DNA of 42,574 nt, taken from positions 1-42,574 of the forward strand of contig JADHYX010000179.1 in the NCBI GenBank assembly GCA_027604685.1, written 5' to 3'. Shown piece by piece: positions 11,362 through 22,460 of the stretch. Numbering within the stretch: the stretch's first letter is position 1; every line of letters starts with the position of its first letter. The stretch is from Lobulomyces angularis. Lineage: Eukaryota > Chytridiomycota > Chytridiomycetes > Lobulomycetales > Lobulomycetaceae. Both the position numbers and the translations under genes were made by a program. The notes below the pieces were generated by a model. The model had not been told where the DNA came from, did no database searches, and saw nothing but the letters and a program-made list of their open reading frames with translations.

Positions 11362-14306
11362 ATGATCCCAACAGCGAAAACGGCCCAGCTAGGCATCATC
11401 ACCAACGACATTAGAAAGAAATCTATCAATTCTCTCTACTCTCCTACCTCTCCTAGCATCGAATCATTGATGGTTTTTTTAAGCTACTTTATTTTTTTTT
11501 TAAATATTTACTATAGGAAGCTTTATCATTTGCTGAGGGTAACATGTTTTTACCTTTCTCTCCTGTAGAATCTAAAAAGTCATTTTCTTATGACTTTCCT
11601 GACACTGGCAAAGTTTCTTCAAGTGAATCTACTGAAAGTGGCCTTGCTGATGACTCCAACGATCCAGATGAAGATTTAATTACTGAAGAATATAACAGCG
11701 ACGATCATTCTTCTGTCGAGGGAACTGATGATTATATTTCAAACTCCATTTTAAGTGGTGAACTGGAAAAGGTTCCTCAAGTCAGTAATGAAGGTAAATT
11801 GTCTTTTAGCAAAAAAATTTCTCCATTTACTGCTTTTAGGTAAAAAAAAAAAATAAATGAATTTTTTACTTATTTTTAATTTTAATTTTTTTCAACTTTT
11901 AAACAATTTCTGATGCTTTTTTTTTTTATTTTTGTTTCAAGTTTGGCATTTGGTCATTCATCTTTAATTTCAACTGCGCTTCGTGGAAGTACCTTTTTGT
12001 TAAATTTATATTCACATGTAAGTTTTTTTAAATTTTTTTTTTTTTTGAATTTTTTTTTTTTAGCAATTAAAAACTTTTTCAAGTGGAGTATGGGGTTTAA
12101 AGCAAGGCTTAACGAGACCTACTTGGTCACTTCAATTACAATTAAGTTTTCATTTATTACGAGAGCAATTTGCATTTCCAAGACATTCAATTAAATATTT
12201 AAGAATCGCCCATGATGAAGCATCAAGACTTATAAATTTAGCTCCTGAAGGAACTTCAATCATTACTGTAGATATTAACATCGATAGAGAGTAATTGTTT
12301 ATTTAATTAAAAAAAAAAATAATTTTTTTTGTTCTTAAATTTTTTTTTTTTTTTATATTTTTTTTGTAACCTCTTTAGTTCACTGTTATCATTTGAAAAG
12401 GAAGCTAGTAGATTTCCAATTTCAAATGAATTTCCAATTCCAGATGAAATTGATACTGCTCCATTTTACAAATTATCAGGTTTTTTTTCTTTTTTTTTAT
12501 AGCAACATTGTTAAAAAAATTAATTTTTTTTTTAATAAAGGGGAATGGGTCATTCCTGATAAAATTACTGAACCAGAGGTAAAAAAAATTTATTAAACAC
12601 ATTTTTTTTCACATTTACTTTTTTTTTTTTTTTTTTATAGCCGAAAATTGGGTGGTATGAATGGGCTTTTGGAAGTTTTACTAAAAATAAGTCTGATTCT
12701 AAATTAAATAACATAAAAGATACTATTGACAATAAAAAAGCCAAAAAAAAAAATAATAAAATGATTTATTACATTCACGGCGGTAAATATAAAAACATAT
12801 TTAAAAATTTATTATTATTTTATTTTCAAAATTAAAAAAATATCAAAAAAAATTTTTTTGCTTTTTTTTAAATATTTTAAAAACTTGTATTTTTTTTTTT
12901 AGGTGCTTATTTATTTGGTAGTGTAAAATTATATCGACACTTGACAGGAGAAATTGCTAAATCGACTGGTTGTGACGTGTTTGCAATTGATTATAGATTG
13001 GCACCGGAATCGCCTTTTCCAGCTTCTCTACATGACGTTTTTGCAGGATATTTGTATTTAACAAATCCTGACCATCCTGCTTTTGCAAATCTAGCACCAA
13101 GACAACACTCTGCAGTTGATCCCGATGATATAATTATTATGGGTGACTCTGCTGGAGGTGGCTTAACTGCTGGTAAAAAGAAATTTCCTTTTTACTCCTT
13201 TCTTATGATGTTATTTTTTTTTTAGCCTTGATGTGCTACCTGAAAAATTTTCTTCGTTGGCCAATGAGAGCACCTATGATAAAATTACCCTCTGCTGTGG
13301 TGCTTTTTTCGGTAAATTAAACATTTTTTCTTAATCATTAAAAGTATTTTTAACTTATATTTAGCCTTGGCTTGATTTAGGTTGTTGTGGTAAAACGTGG
13401 GAAACCAATGCTGGTATGATAAATTTCAAAATCAATTTACTTCTTTTCGAAATATTATAGATTATGATTGGCTTCCTTCTAACGCTAGATTGTATTTTTA
13501 TATAAGAAACTTATCAAATAATTAAATTTTTTTTTTTTTTTTGTTTTTACCTTTTTTTTCAGGATTCATAAAAATTTAACACCTAGAATAAAATCACCAG
13601 CAAATATGTATGTTTTTGGATACCACCCTCAGAGAAATTTTCCTGTTCCTGTTTGGAATTTTCCGTTAAAAAAGGATGTTAAACTTAGTAAACAAAGTCA
13701 GCTTAATTTACGAAAAAATATTGAAAAATTAGTAAAGACTGACAACAACAACCAGATTGTACATGACGATAAAACTATTCAAAAAGTTGATGGAAAAGAT
13801 ATATTGAACTGGTAATTAAAAAAATATTAAATAATCTTTAGTTTTTTTATAAGTTTTTTTTTTTATAAATTATTTTTTAATTTTTTTTTTTTTGTAGGAT
13901 GGTTCGACATCCTTTAGTCTCACCGTTATATGCTGATTTAAAAGGAATGCCACCAACTTTAGTTGTAAGAAGCATACATTTTTGCGATTTTTTTTTTTTA
14001 TTAATTATTTTTACATTATAGCAAGCGGGAAGTTGTGAGTTATTATACGATGACGCTGTAGAGTATAATAAAAGATTTAAAGAACACAACAAAAATAATT
14101 CAAAGATTTCCAGTATAAAAACTGAAATATATTGTGATATGGTTCATATGTTTCAAGCTATGAATTGGTTACCAATGAGTAAATTTGCCATGAAAAATGT
14201 TTGCAAGTTCATTAATAACTTGGAAGATGATGAAGTGGACGAATGTAAGAAAGACGAGGAGGATTTAACAGTGGAAGAGATGGGGATGATGCACATATTA
14301 GAGTAA
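11362..14306 (+). CDS. Hormone-sensitive-lipase-type alpha/beta hydrolase
   Basis: Serine ester hydrolase (lipase/sterol-ester type). Fourteen exons: 11362-11472, 11517-11839, 11942-12017, 12064-12290, 12379-12479, 12541-12578, 12641-12782, 12903-13172, 13226-13311, 13365-13413, 13461-13491, 13563-13811, 13898-13964, 14022-14306; 684 aa. The N-terminal ~140 residues are acidic and Ser-rich, followed by a helical region (ALRGSTFLLNLYSH, WSLQLQLSFHLLREQF). The catalytic domain has the oxyanion motif HGGAYLFGS, a DYRLAPE block, and the nucleophile elbow GDSAGGG (cut by an intron just after it). The acidic residue of the triad falls in AGSCELLYDDA and the His in DMVHMFQA. All triad positions are present, so the enzyme should be active. 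It is much longer than bacterial HSL enzymes and fits the eukaryotic neutral-lipid lipases. Substrate is not readable from sequence. Confidence 0.9.
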
Positions 14307-14599
14307 TCATACCTAAACAAATGCTTATACTATTTATAGATTTATTTATGTATTTACTTTTTTTTTTTTTTTTTTTTTTTGTATTTTAACTATTTATTAT
14401 ATGATTTTTAAATTTTTTTTTTTTTTTTTCTCATATTTTAATTTATATTTGCAAACTGTAGAATAAAAAATTAATTGAAAGTTTTCACAAAAATATGAAT
14501 ATAATTTTTTTTTTTCACAAACAGCTTCACGAAATAAAAATGCTATAAAAATCACCAGGAACATTAACATTAATATTCTGATAATTTCCCCCTTTTTTT

Positions 14600-15160
14600 T
14601 TATTGAAAAGAGTAGGTATCAACAACCATGCGTTTAACTTCGTTAACCATAATCATAAAATTGTTATACCCCTCTTCATCAATAATATCATCTTTCCACC
14701 CGTCTATAGGAGCAATATCAGTTACAATTGAAGGATCTGTTGGTATTAATTCTCTTGGTAATACTTCTCGACTACTTTTGTGGAATTGATACACTGCTAT
14801 TCTTGTTCCGAATGCACTGATGCCATATAGTATTGGTATATCAACATCTTTAGATAACAATGTATATCTTTCTCTCATTTGTTCATCTGCATCAACTCGT
14901 TCGCTAATGTTGTGAATGTCTCTTGTTTTCTTCATTTCCAGAAACATTATTGGTTTTCCACTTGTATTATATATAAAATACTCAATAGAGAAATAAATAG
15001 CTTTTCTACCATCTATAGGATATAATTGAGGAGCGACAAAGTATCCATCCTCTAACTTAAATATAGTGTTTAGAAGTGCATTATATGGAATATAGTACTC
15101 TTTTTCTTGAGCATTATGGTCAATATGTTGGAATCTAGTTACTATGTTAGGGTGCCACAT
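14600..15160 (-). CDS. Intronless PD-(D/E)XK-like protein of a fungal expanded type
   Basis: Single open frame of 186 aa with an in-frame TAG nine bases before the ATG, so the start is firm. The core has IMFLEMKKTRDIHN, an E-x-K pair on a predicted beta strand (about residue 75), preceded by IDGRKAIYFSIEYF and followed by RVDADEQMRERYTLL and GISAFGTRIAVYQF. This pattern (strand, E-x-K, helix with DEQMR, strand) resembles PD-(D/E)XK-fold proteins found in many copies in early-diverging fungal genomes. The link is pattern recognition, not a search. It is the only intron-free gene here and is visibly less AT-rich than its surroundings. It converges on the lipase gene 293 nt away. Possible origins are a mobile or transferred gene or a retrocopy; nuclease activity is not shown. 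Confidence 0.68.
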   Translation of the reverse strand: MWHPNIVTRFQHIDHNAQEKEYYIPYNALLNTIFKLEDGYFVAPQLYPIDGRKAIYFSIEYFIYNTSGKPIMFLEMKKTRDIHNISERVDADEQMRERYTLLSKDVDIPILYGISAFGTRIAVYQFHKSSREVLPRELIPTDPSIVTDIAPIDGWKDDIIDEEGYNNFMIMVNEVKRMVVDTYSFQ

Positions 15161-15763
15161 ATATAGCTATTATGAGCACTTTTTAGACAGTGTTTTCTAA
15201 CTTTTTTTTTTTTTAAAAAATTCATTTAAGGATAATAAAATTTGTGTTAAAAGTTGACAAATTTTCCAAAAGTTTTGCGATACAATAAGTTTTAAAAATG
15301 TTTCCTGCATATACTTTTAATAATTAATCTTAACCAGAATGCGAATCAAATCTTCATTTTAAATAATTTGAATGGATCTATAGTCCATTTTTTTAACAAT
15401 CTGTATCAGTTAAAAATAAAAAAATTTTTAGAAGGTAAAAACTTTACGTTAGAAAAAAAGTAGTTTTAGAACTCTTTATGAAATTTACCTTTTATTTAAG
15501 TTCGATGAAATTTTTCTAAAATTTAAGGTGGTGGCCAATTACTTCATTTCTTCATTTTGCATTTTTTACTTTTTTATTTAATAAGAAAGAGTAAGAAGCT
15601 AAGAACTTTATTTGAGTTATACGTAAGACTCAGCTACTCCAATAAGTGTTTTTTGTTGTAACAACTTGAATTTTACATTTAGTTCGGAATTTTAAAAAAA
15701 AAAAAATTTTTTTCATCTTTTTTCTTTTTAGAAATCATTTTCTCTTTTTCAAGTGTTTGAAAA
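15161..15763. other. Divergent intergenic region
   Basis: 603 nt between the start of the intronless gene and the start of the CCDC112-like gene. AT-rich with no supportable coding frame. A small frame at 15679-15876 (-) is a low-complexity shadow of the first CCDC112 exon. A TGA directly upstream of 15764 closes the plus frame. Confidence 0.45.
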
Positions 15764-17513
15764 ATGCAAAAAGTAACCGTCAACCAAAATGAAAAAAGAG
15801 AACATTTAAAAGTTTTTGATTCTTTAAGTAAAAGGTTGAAAAAAAATAAATACAAAAGAAAAAAAAAATAGTTCACATTTGATTTTTTCTTAATCCTTTT
15901 TTTTTTTTTTCAAAAATATTCAAATTTTTCGCTCTTCCTCTTCATCTCTTTATTTATTTTTATTCTTTTCTTTTTTTTTTTTTTTTAACTTTGTTTTCTT
16001 TGTTTTTAAGAGTTCAAACTATAGAAAGTGAATTAAATGCTTTATTTTCAAAAATGGAATTATGTAAAGAAGTTGAAATTTTTTTTAATGAAATTGTTTT
16101 AAAATATCAAAAAGAATTTGTTGATGATAGTAATTAAAAAAAAAAAAAATTTAAAATTAAAATTAAAATAATAATAAAAGTTAATTATTATTTTTTTTTT
16201 TTATCCATGATTGATTTTTTAATTAAATTAATTTTTTTTTTTAAATATTCTCTAATAACTTTTAGAAAATTGCATCTTTGAAAGTGTTTTTTCTATAAAA
16301 ACTTTAGTTACTCAATTAGTTCAACACATTTCCAATGCGAGATCTGGTGCTGCGTGTAAATAAAAAAAATAAATAAATAAATAATGAATAATATAATTTA
16401 TAAAAATAATATTTTTTTCTTTTTTTTTTAAAGATATAACTACTTTAAAATCTTATATGGAAAAAATTGAAGATAATATATTTAATTTTAAAAAAAGACA
16501 AGACCAAGTGTATTTTTTTTTTTTTTTTTTTGAATTTGGTTTTTTTAAACAAATAAAAATCTAGTCAAGAGGTTCTTTACATTGAAGAAAAAAAGTTGAA
16601 TAATGAGCTAAATATTCTGCAGGAAAGACTAGTAACCTCTAATGCAGAGGTGGAATTGCAATCAGAAGAAAAGTTAAATAGAAATTTATCAAAGTTACAA
16701 ACATCAACTGAATCTCAAAATATTTTGCCAGAAGTAAAAAATTTTCAAAAACATCTTTTAAAAATCAAAGGAAAAGATAATTTTTGGGACAACTTTAACC
16801 ATGAACTATTCTTGAAATTTAGAACAAAATTTTTAAACAAGTTTAACTTGAAAGAAATTCAAAATTCAAAAGATAGAAGCACGTTTTTTAATTACTGCTT
16901 AAAATATATACCCGGTGTTAATATGACATACTTGGAAGATCATTTTTTGTGGTTTGAAGAATATCAAATATTATTGAATAAAAAAAAGGAAGAAACTTTG
17001 CGATGGAAAAAATCTAAATCTGTTAGTTTTACTTTTTATTAAAAAAATATTTATCTGTTCATATTATTAGGCTAATTTAAGTATAGCTGCTGAGGCAATC
17101 AAAGAAAATGTTGAAGCTGTGTCAGAAAAAAGCAAAGAAATAAAAAGACTAGAAGCGGAAAATAGATTAAAAAAGTATAAAGAAGTGATAGAGTGGAGGG
17201 TATTATTCATTAAAAATTAATTCTATTCTTAATTAAAAAAAAAAAAACCTTTTTTAACTAGAATAAACAAAAAGAAAGAGAACAAAACCTAAAATTACAA
17301 CAAGAAAAGGAAAATAAGGACTTGATAGAAAAATCTCAATTAAAATTTAAAGAAGAAAACAGCTTAAAAAAGCTAAAAGTGAAAGACTATTTAGAAAAAA
17401 AAAAAATTGTGAAAGAAATTAAAATAATAAAAAATCTAGAGGAAGAAAAGTTAAAAAACTTAAAATTTATTGAAAAGTATGGTGATTTTAAACTAAAAAA
17501 TTTTTATGAAAGA
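15764..17513 (+). CDS. CCDC112-like coiled-coil protein (5' part of a likely fusion gene)
   Basis: Exons 15764-15834, 16011-16129, 16266-16355, 16434-16509, 16565-17021, 17071-17199, 17262-17513 (or 17517). Coiled coil dominates (NLRK/E-rich heptads; YMEKIEDNIFNFKKRQDQ, KLNNELNILQERL). A globular signature follows: DNFWDNFNHELFLKFRTKF, then YCLKYIPGVNMTYLEDHF and WFEEYQILLNKKKEETLRW. It corresponds to the 'DH..FLK' and 'W...F..LE..K' block of CCDC112/CCDC148 proteins, which in animals are tied to centriolar satellites and cilia. Two continuations exist. Donor GTAAGT at 17514 with the AG at 17568-17569 gives a stop at 17686 (about 436 aa). Donor GTTTGA at 17518 with the AG at 17559-17560 reads in frame into the BPL_N region, for a 672-aa protein. 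The flagellar role is inference. Confidence 0.75.
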
Positions 17514-17560
17514 GTAAGTTTGATTAATTTTTATTATTTTTTTTTTTTTTTTTTAATAAG

Positions 17561-18608
17561 TTAAAGTAGCATATCCAAAAAAACCAACAGATTGCACAAA
17601 GAATAAGTATAAAAATCATTCTCAATGTACTGCCACAAGTACAAGTACAAGCACAGAAACTCCTTTTCCACTTAAGAAGGCCTTAATTTTTATAGAAAAT
17701 AAAAAAATCTCTTCAGATGCGTATATTTTATCTCATAGTGTGGCAGAAAATTTATTAAAAGGTGAGAAAGTCATTGATTTTATTGTAATTTAAGTTTAAT
17801 TTTTTTCTTTTACCCAAAGGTTGGGATGTTGAATATGCAACATATGGTGAAATAAATAAAAAATTAGATAGCTCCATTGACTTATACGTTCAACCTGGCT
17901 CCAATGGCGCTACTTACAACATTATGAAAAAGTTTAAATCAAAAGGTGAGGAAAAGACTATTGAAAATTGGGTCAATAATGGAGGAAAATACTTAGGTTT
18001 GTGTATGGGTGCCTTTTTGGTATGAATATATTGAAAATTGTATTTTTTGTTATTTAAGTCTTGTAAAAATACAAAAGGCGATGGGGTATAAAACAGGACC
18101 TTCTGCCCCATATGATCCAGGTTTTGGATTTGTTTTTCAAGATAATGATGAACTTTGGGAATTGTCTAGAATAGGTTTGTTAGAGGTTCAAGACAGCGTA
18201 AAAATTTTTGTTGAGGATGGTCCACGAATTCTAGCATCTCAGCTAGATGAACAGGAAATTTACTCCAAATTTCCTAAAGATTATTTTAGTGAAGCAAAGG
18301 GAACTCTCGTTAACTCTTTTATAAAGAAAGTCAATCAGGGGTGGGTTGGCTTGGTCGCTGTAAATTAACTTTTTGAGAATTTTATCTTAAATATTAATTG
18401 TGAATTTTTACAGGGTCATTATGAAGCAGATAATGGAAAGCTTGCTGGACATCAATATTTGGACTGGGAAATTGACAGTAAACATTTTATTATAAAGTTA
18501 AAACTTATTCTTAAAAACTGATTTATATGTATAGATTATTCAAATGAACTGATGTTAGAAAATTGGAGGATTGGAACAGATTTCATAAAAGAATTGATGA
18601 AGAAATGA
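17561..18608 (+). CDS. BPL_N / class I glutamine-amidotransferase-like domain (3' part of a likely fusion gene)
   Basis: Exons 17561-17761, 17820-18019, 18078-18359, 18414-18477, 18535-18608. The domain begins at KKALIFIENKKISSDAYIL and shows YVQPGSNGATYNIM, an approach strand, and the nucleophile elbow GKYLGLCMGAFLA (Cys at about 528 of the joined protein). YKTGPSAPYDPGFGF, GHYEADNG and a C-terminal helix follow. This matches the BPL_N family, the amidotransferase-like domain found in front of biotin-protein ligases and as a stand-alone protein in fungi. No biotin-ligase catalytic domain follows. There is no ATG in this frame between the upstream TAA (17557-17559) and the domain, so it needs an upstream exon. 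The only one visible is the last CCDC112 exon. A separate gene with an unseen start is the alternative. Confidence 0.75.
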
Positions 18609-18876
18609 GTTTAATCCAAAAAATACTTTCTTTTTTTAGTAATTAAAATTAAAAAGAAAATAAATTCAAACTTATGTATAAATAAATTGAAACTAAAATA
18701 TTATTTTTTTAAAAAAATCAGAAAATATCATTTTTTCTCTACAATTTTTTATTTTCAGAGATAGAACAATGTATAAAAAATGAATTATCATCCTTTTTTT
18801 TTAAAAAAAAAATGTATATGTATCAATTTATTTTACTATATTTTCATTTTATTTTTTATTCATTCATTTTTTTCTT
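18609..18876. other. AT-rich 3' flank before the assembly gap
   Basis: 268 nt of mostly A/T sequence up to the run of N. No gene is supportable. ORFs that run through the N block are artefacts. Confidence 0.6.
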
Positions 18877-19239
18877 NNNNNNNNNNNNNNNNNNNNNNNN
18901 NNNNNNNNNNNNNNNNNNNNNNNNNNNNNNNNNNNNNNNNNNNNNNNNNNNNNNNNNNNNNNNNNNNNNNNNNNNNNNNNNNNNNNNNNNNNNNNNNNNN
19001 NNNNNNNNNNNNNNNNNNNNNNNNNNNNNNNNNNNNNNNNNNNNNNNNNNNNNNNNNNNNNNNNNNNNNNNNNNNNNNNNNNNNNNNNNNNNNNNNNNNN
19101 NNNNNNNNNNNNNNNNNNNNNNNNNNNNNNNNNNNNNNNNNNNNNNNNNNNNNNNNNNNNNNNNNNNNNNNNNNNNNNNNNNNNNNNNNNNNNNNNNNNN
19201 NNNNNNNNNNNNNNNNNNNNNNNNNNNNNNNNNNNNNNN
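18877..19239. other. Assembly gap (363 N)
   Basis: Continuous run of N, so this is a scaffold join. Content and true length are unknown. Homopolymer-rich sequence on both sides is a likely cause. Confidence 0.99.
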
Positions 19240-19408
19240 TAAAATAAATACTCACTTTAACCCTTTTCCTAAAAAAATTATAAAAAATGACCTATAGCTA
19301 TCAGGAATTCATTAAAATAGTGTTTTGCGCAAAGAAGAATGTAGTTGGAACCAATGACTAGTATTGAGGAAATGACGGGGTAAGAAATGGACTTGAAGTT
19401 GACCTCCA

Positions 19409-19630
19409 CCAAAAGTTAAAATTTCTAAGTCAAAAACTAATGGAATAGTTGGGCGGCAAATCAAAAAAATGCAAAGGGACAACCCAGAATATACTATGCA
19501 CCAAAAAATGAGCTTATTGCACAAGTCTTCCAAATAAATCAATGAAAATTTGTTAGATAGTTTATTTGATAGTGTGGAAATAGATGCAAAAGAAGTTATT
19601 AGATTAGGCGGAAACCCCACTAAATACTAA
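19409..19630 (+). pseudogene. Degenerate coding relic, possibly HMG/YABBY-like
   Basis: One frame reads KSKTNGIVGRQIKKMQRD, NPEYTMHQKMSLLHKSSK, one in-frame TAA, then INENLLDSLFDSVEIDAKEV and LGGNPTKY before a terminal TAA. Upstream the same frame has further stops. Codon use and composition look protein-derived, and less AT-rich than intergenic DNA. The spacing 'IKKMQRDNPEYT' loosely resembles the helix of HMG/YABBY-type fungal proteins, but this is weak. No splice pair rescues the stop cleanly. A 102-codon minus-strand frame covers the same bases and looks like an antisense shadow. Confidence 0.35.
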
Positions 19631-19718
19631 TAGATTTTCTGCCAGTAATTTATTGTGACATTTTTTATTGCAGTTTCTGTATTTTTATAATCTTGGTACG
19701 TTTTAAAAAAAAAAAAAC

Positions 19719-21396
19719 CTAATATACATAAGGAATTATTTTATATTTAACAATTGAACAGTACTTTTCCCAATCTTTACCGTACTTTTCTCTACATTTT
19801 ACATCATCTCTTTGTGCTCGGTGAATGAGTAGTGCTGCAAAATAAAATATGTAAAAGTATGGCAGTGGCGTAGTAAAGCCTGTTGCTAAACACCAGCTTA
19901 AACCCATCAACCAATCGCCAAACTATTAAATCAGTAAAAGTTTGGAAAAAAAAGATTGCAGTTTACTTACATAATTAATGTGTCTGGATATTCCCCACCA
20001 TCCTGTAATTAAAAGTTTACTACCACTTTCAGTTTTAATGTATTTTAGATTTTTTAAACTTGAGTGTAATGGGTTAGTTTTAAACAAATTTTTTTGACCA
20101 TTGGAACTTCTAAAAATGTAATATCCAAAAAAAAATAACATATTTAAAAACAGCAGTGTTAGATGGGAGATTTCATTTGGAAAAAGTGAAAGATATCTCG
20201 CTTGGAGTGAAAATGTAAAAGGAACCCAAACTAAATCTCCAATCGTGAGCATAAAGCTTTAATTTTTTTTTATAAAAAAATTAAATATCTTTCAATTTTT
20301 TTTAAAAATTTTACCCAAAACCGTCAGTAGTAATATCCATGGTTGTTAAAATTGAGCTTTCACACCAAACAGAGTCAACAATGTAAATCAACTGACCAAA
20401 ACAGACGAAAAGCATTGAATTCTGTAACCCTCCATTTAAATACTGTTTCGCTAAGTAAGCATAGTTTAATACTGCCCAAAGAAACATTCCTGGCCGAAGT
20501 TCACAAAAATACTTTAAATCCAATAATTTTGAATCTGAATATGGCAGTCTTGGATTCTATGAAAAAATAATAATAACATTAAAAAATACAAAATAATAGA
20601 AGACTATGTTAAATTCACCAACTCTCTTCCAATCCAAAAGTCATGAAAAAAATAACCTGAGTTTCCAACAGTTGAAAGTAAAACATCTTCTGATCTAAAT
20701 GAATATATATATAATAAAACCGACTGTATTACGCCAAAGGTAATCGCTGCAAAACAAATCTGTTTTTTTATTAAAAAAAAAAATTTTAGCCCTTAATTAT
20801 GAAAAGGATTGCAATATTTATATATTTTATTTTACTTGAACAGTATTTTCCGCTATCCAATTTAATACTTCTAATCCATTAAAGAAATAGCAGTAGAAAA
20901 ACATGACAATGTGAGTAAAAACCAAGCATCGAAAAGCATTAATTTTATACTCCAAAGTAATTCCGTTTCTCAACTTCACCCCTTTAACAAAATTACCAGG
21001 TATTACCGCGAATGAGATTAATTGAAAACAAAACCAAGAGAGATAAAAAACAAAGGAATCAAAATTTATAGCATCTTGAATAATTTGTTTTGCATCATAG
21101 TTGAAATTTGGACATCCTTCAACTGAACATAATACATTTAACATTATTGGAAACAAGGGAAGTGTAATTGTAAACAGGAGACATCCTGCTGGACCGAAAA
21201 ATTCTAGATGCTTCGTCACAGGGTTTAACTCTTCAACTCCTTAATTAGTTGCATTGTTTTTTATTAAAATTTTTGATGTTTTTATTTGTTAAATTAAAAA
21301 GTATATTTTCATAAAAAAAATTATCGTTTAAGAATTTTCAATTAATCTTAACATTAACATCAAAAAAAAATTCTTCATACCTTTAATATCCTTCAT
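19719..21396 (-). CDS. ERG24: C-14 sterol reductase (ERG24 type)
   Basis: Integral ER membrane enzyme that reduces the C14-C15 double bond of sterol intermediates with NADPH. Six exons: 21396-21381, 21239-20836, 20759-20619, 20556-20315, 20256-19971, 19922-19719; 430 aa. The first exon codes for only MKDIKG. Family motifs in order: [102 protein letters not shown], and the C-terminal [13 protein letters not shown] ending in KIIPYVY. Multiple hydrophobic helices run throughout. Length fits ERG24 or TM7SF2 (about 420-440). ERG4/DHCR7 relatives share several motifs, so the ERG24 assignment rests on the overall pattern. Confidence 0.9.
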
Positions 21397-21857
21397 TTAT
21401 TTAAACTACTTTTTGAAAATCAAATAGCTTTCTTTTATTTTATGACTTTCACATCGTCATATATTTTTTTTTCAGTTAAAAAAATTAATTTTTATCAGTT
21501 CATTTTTCACAATTTAACGAAGATAACAGTTTTAGAAACAATTTCTTGCTCAATCTTGCCATTGCTTAAACAATTAATGTTAAAGCCAGTTTCTTAAGTT
21601 ACTCTTTAGATTGCTATTTAATAATACAAAGGGCATTCTTGACTGAGAAATTATACTTGATAACCTTTTTTTTTTCTTACTTAAAAAAAGAGAAAATTTA
21701 CAAAAAAAAAACAGAAATGAAATAAAAAGTACAGATATATGGAAGGATCTTTATTTTCAACTTTCATCCACGATATTATATTAATTAAAAATGAATTTGT
21801 TCCCTATAGAAGGAAGGTGCTAAATTAAGAAAGATAGTAGAATAGCTACAAAACAAC
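21397..21857. other. Intergenic, EMC5 3' side / ERG24 5' side
   Basis: 461 nt, both flanking genes on the minus strand. It should hold the ERG24 promoter. No coding frame and no clear sterol-regulatory motif that I can name. Confidence 0.5.
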
Positions 21858-22326
21858 TTATTTAAATAAATATTTTCCTCTATTCTGTTGTGATTTAAAA
21901 GAGGGTTGGGAATCTAACTCATCCATTGATCTACGATTTTAAGCAAACACAAAAATTAATTTCAATGGAATGTAAAAGTACCTTTTATTGGTTTCATTCG
22001 AAAAGATAGGTAAAAGGTTTCCAGAAACAAACGATATTCCAATTATCGAAACTATCAAGGAAATAACTGCTTCTATTGATATCTATAAATAAAATGAATT
22101 AAATTAAATAAAAATAGTTTGTATTATATGTACTTCTACAGGTAAAGGCTCAACTTTATTCACAGCCTTTAAAAATGATTGATCTAATAATTATGCTTTT
22201 AAATCTCTTTTTATTGTTTCTTTTTTTTTTTAAAATTTTTACTAATTTTTACATACGTTCAATTGCCGAATAAAAAGAATGAGTTAAAAAAAATAAGCCA
22301 GTTGTTAACACTAATTTTGATATCAT
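21858..22326 (-). CDS. EMC5: ER membrane protein complex subunit 5 (EMC5/MMGT1)
   Basis: Small two-helix subunit of the EMC insertase, which places transmembrane segments into the ER membrane. Four exons: 22326-22257, 22183-22134, 22082-21982, 21930-21858; 97 aa, in frame. Helix 1: MISKLVLTTGLFFLTHSFYS followed by AIEHQS. Helix 2: ISIEAVISLIVSIIGISF, with a conserved SGNLLPI after it. The C-terminal SMDELDSQPSF and NRGKYLF match the 'RPSF..FNHRG..LF' tail of MMGT1. No frame over 60 codons exists here because the gene is cut into short exons. It lies head to head with the dsRBM gene, 134 nt apart. Confidence 0.88.
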
Positions 22327-22460
22327 GTATTATATAAAGATTTTTGATTAATTTAACAAAATTTAGGGTTTCGAATTGATAAAACTCAAATTGAAAAAAA
22401 AAAAGTCTACATCTAAAAAAATTGGAGGAGAATATCTTTTTGTTTAATAATCAAAATTGG
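22327..22460. promoter_or_regulatory. Short shared promoter between EMC5 and the dsRBM gene
   Basis: 134 nt separate two divergent start codons, the smallest divergent spacing in the window. It is A/T-rich with a TATATAAAG-like sequence near 22329-22340. A bidirectional promoter is inferred from spacing alone. Confidence 0.4.

Noticed and set aside
18780..19297. Long open frames running through 18780-19297 on both strands
   Set aside because: They are made of N translated as X across the assembly gap and have no coding content.
19312..19620. 102-codon frame on the minus strand
   Set aside because: The opposite strand gives the more protein-like reading (19409-19630). The minus frame has no family signature and no partner exons.
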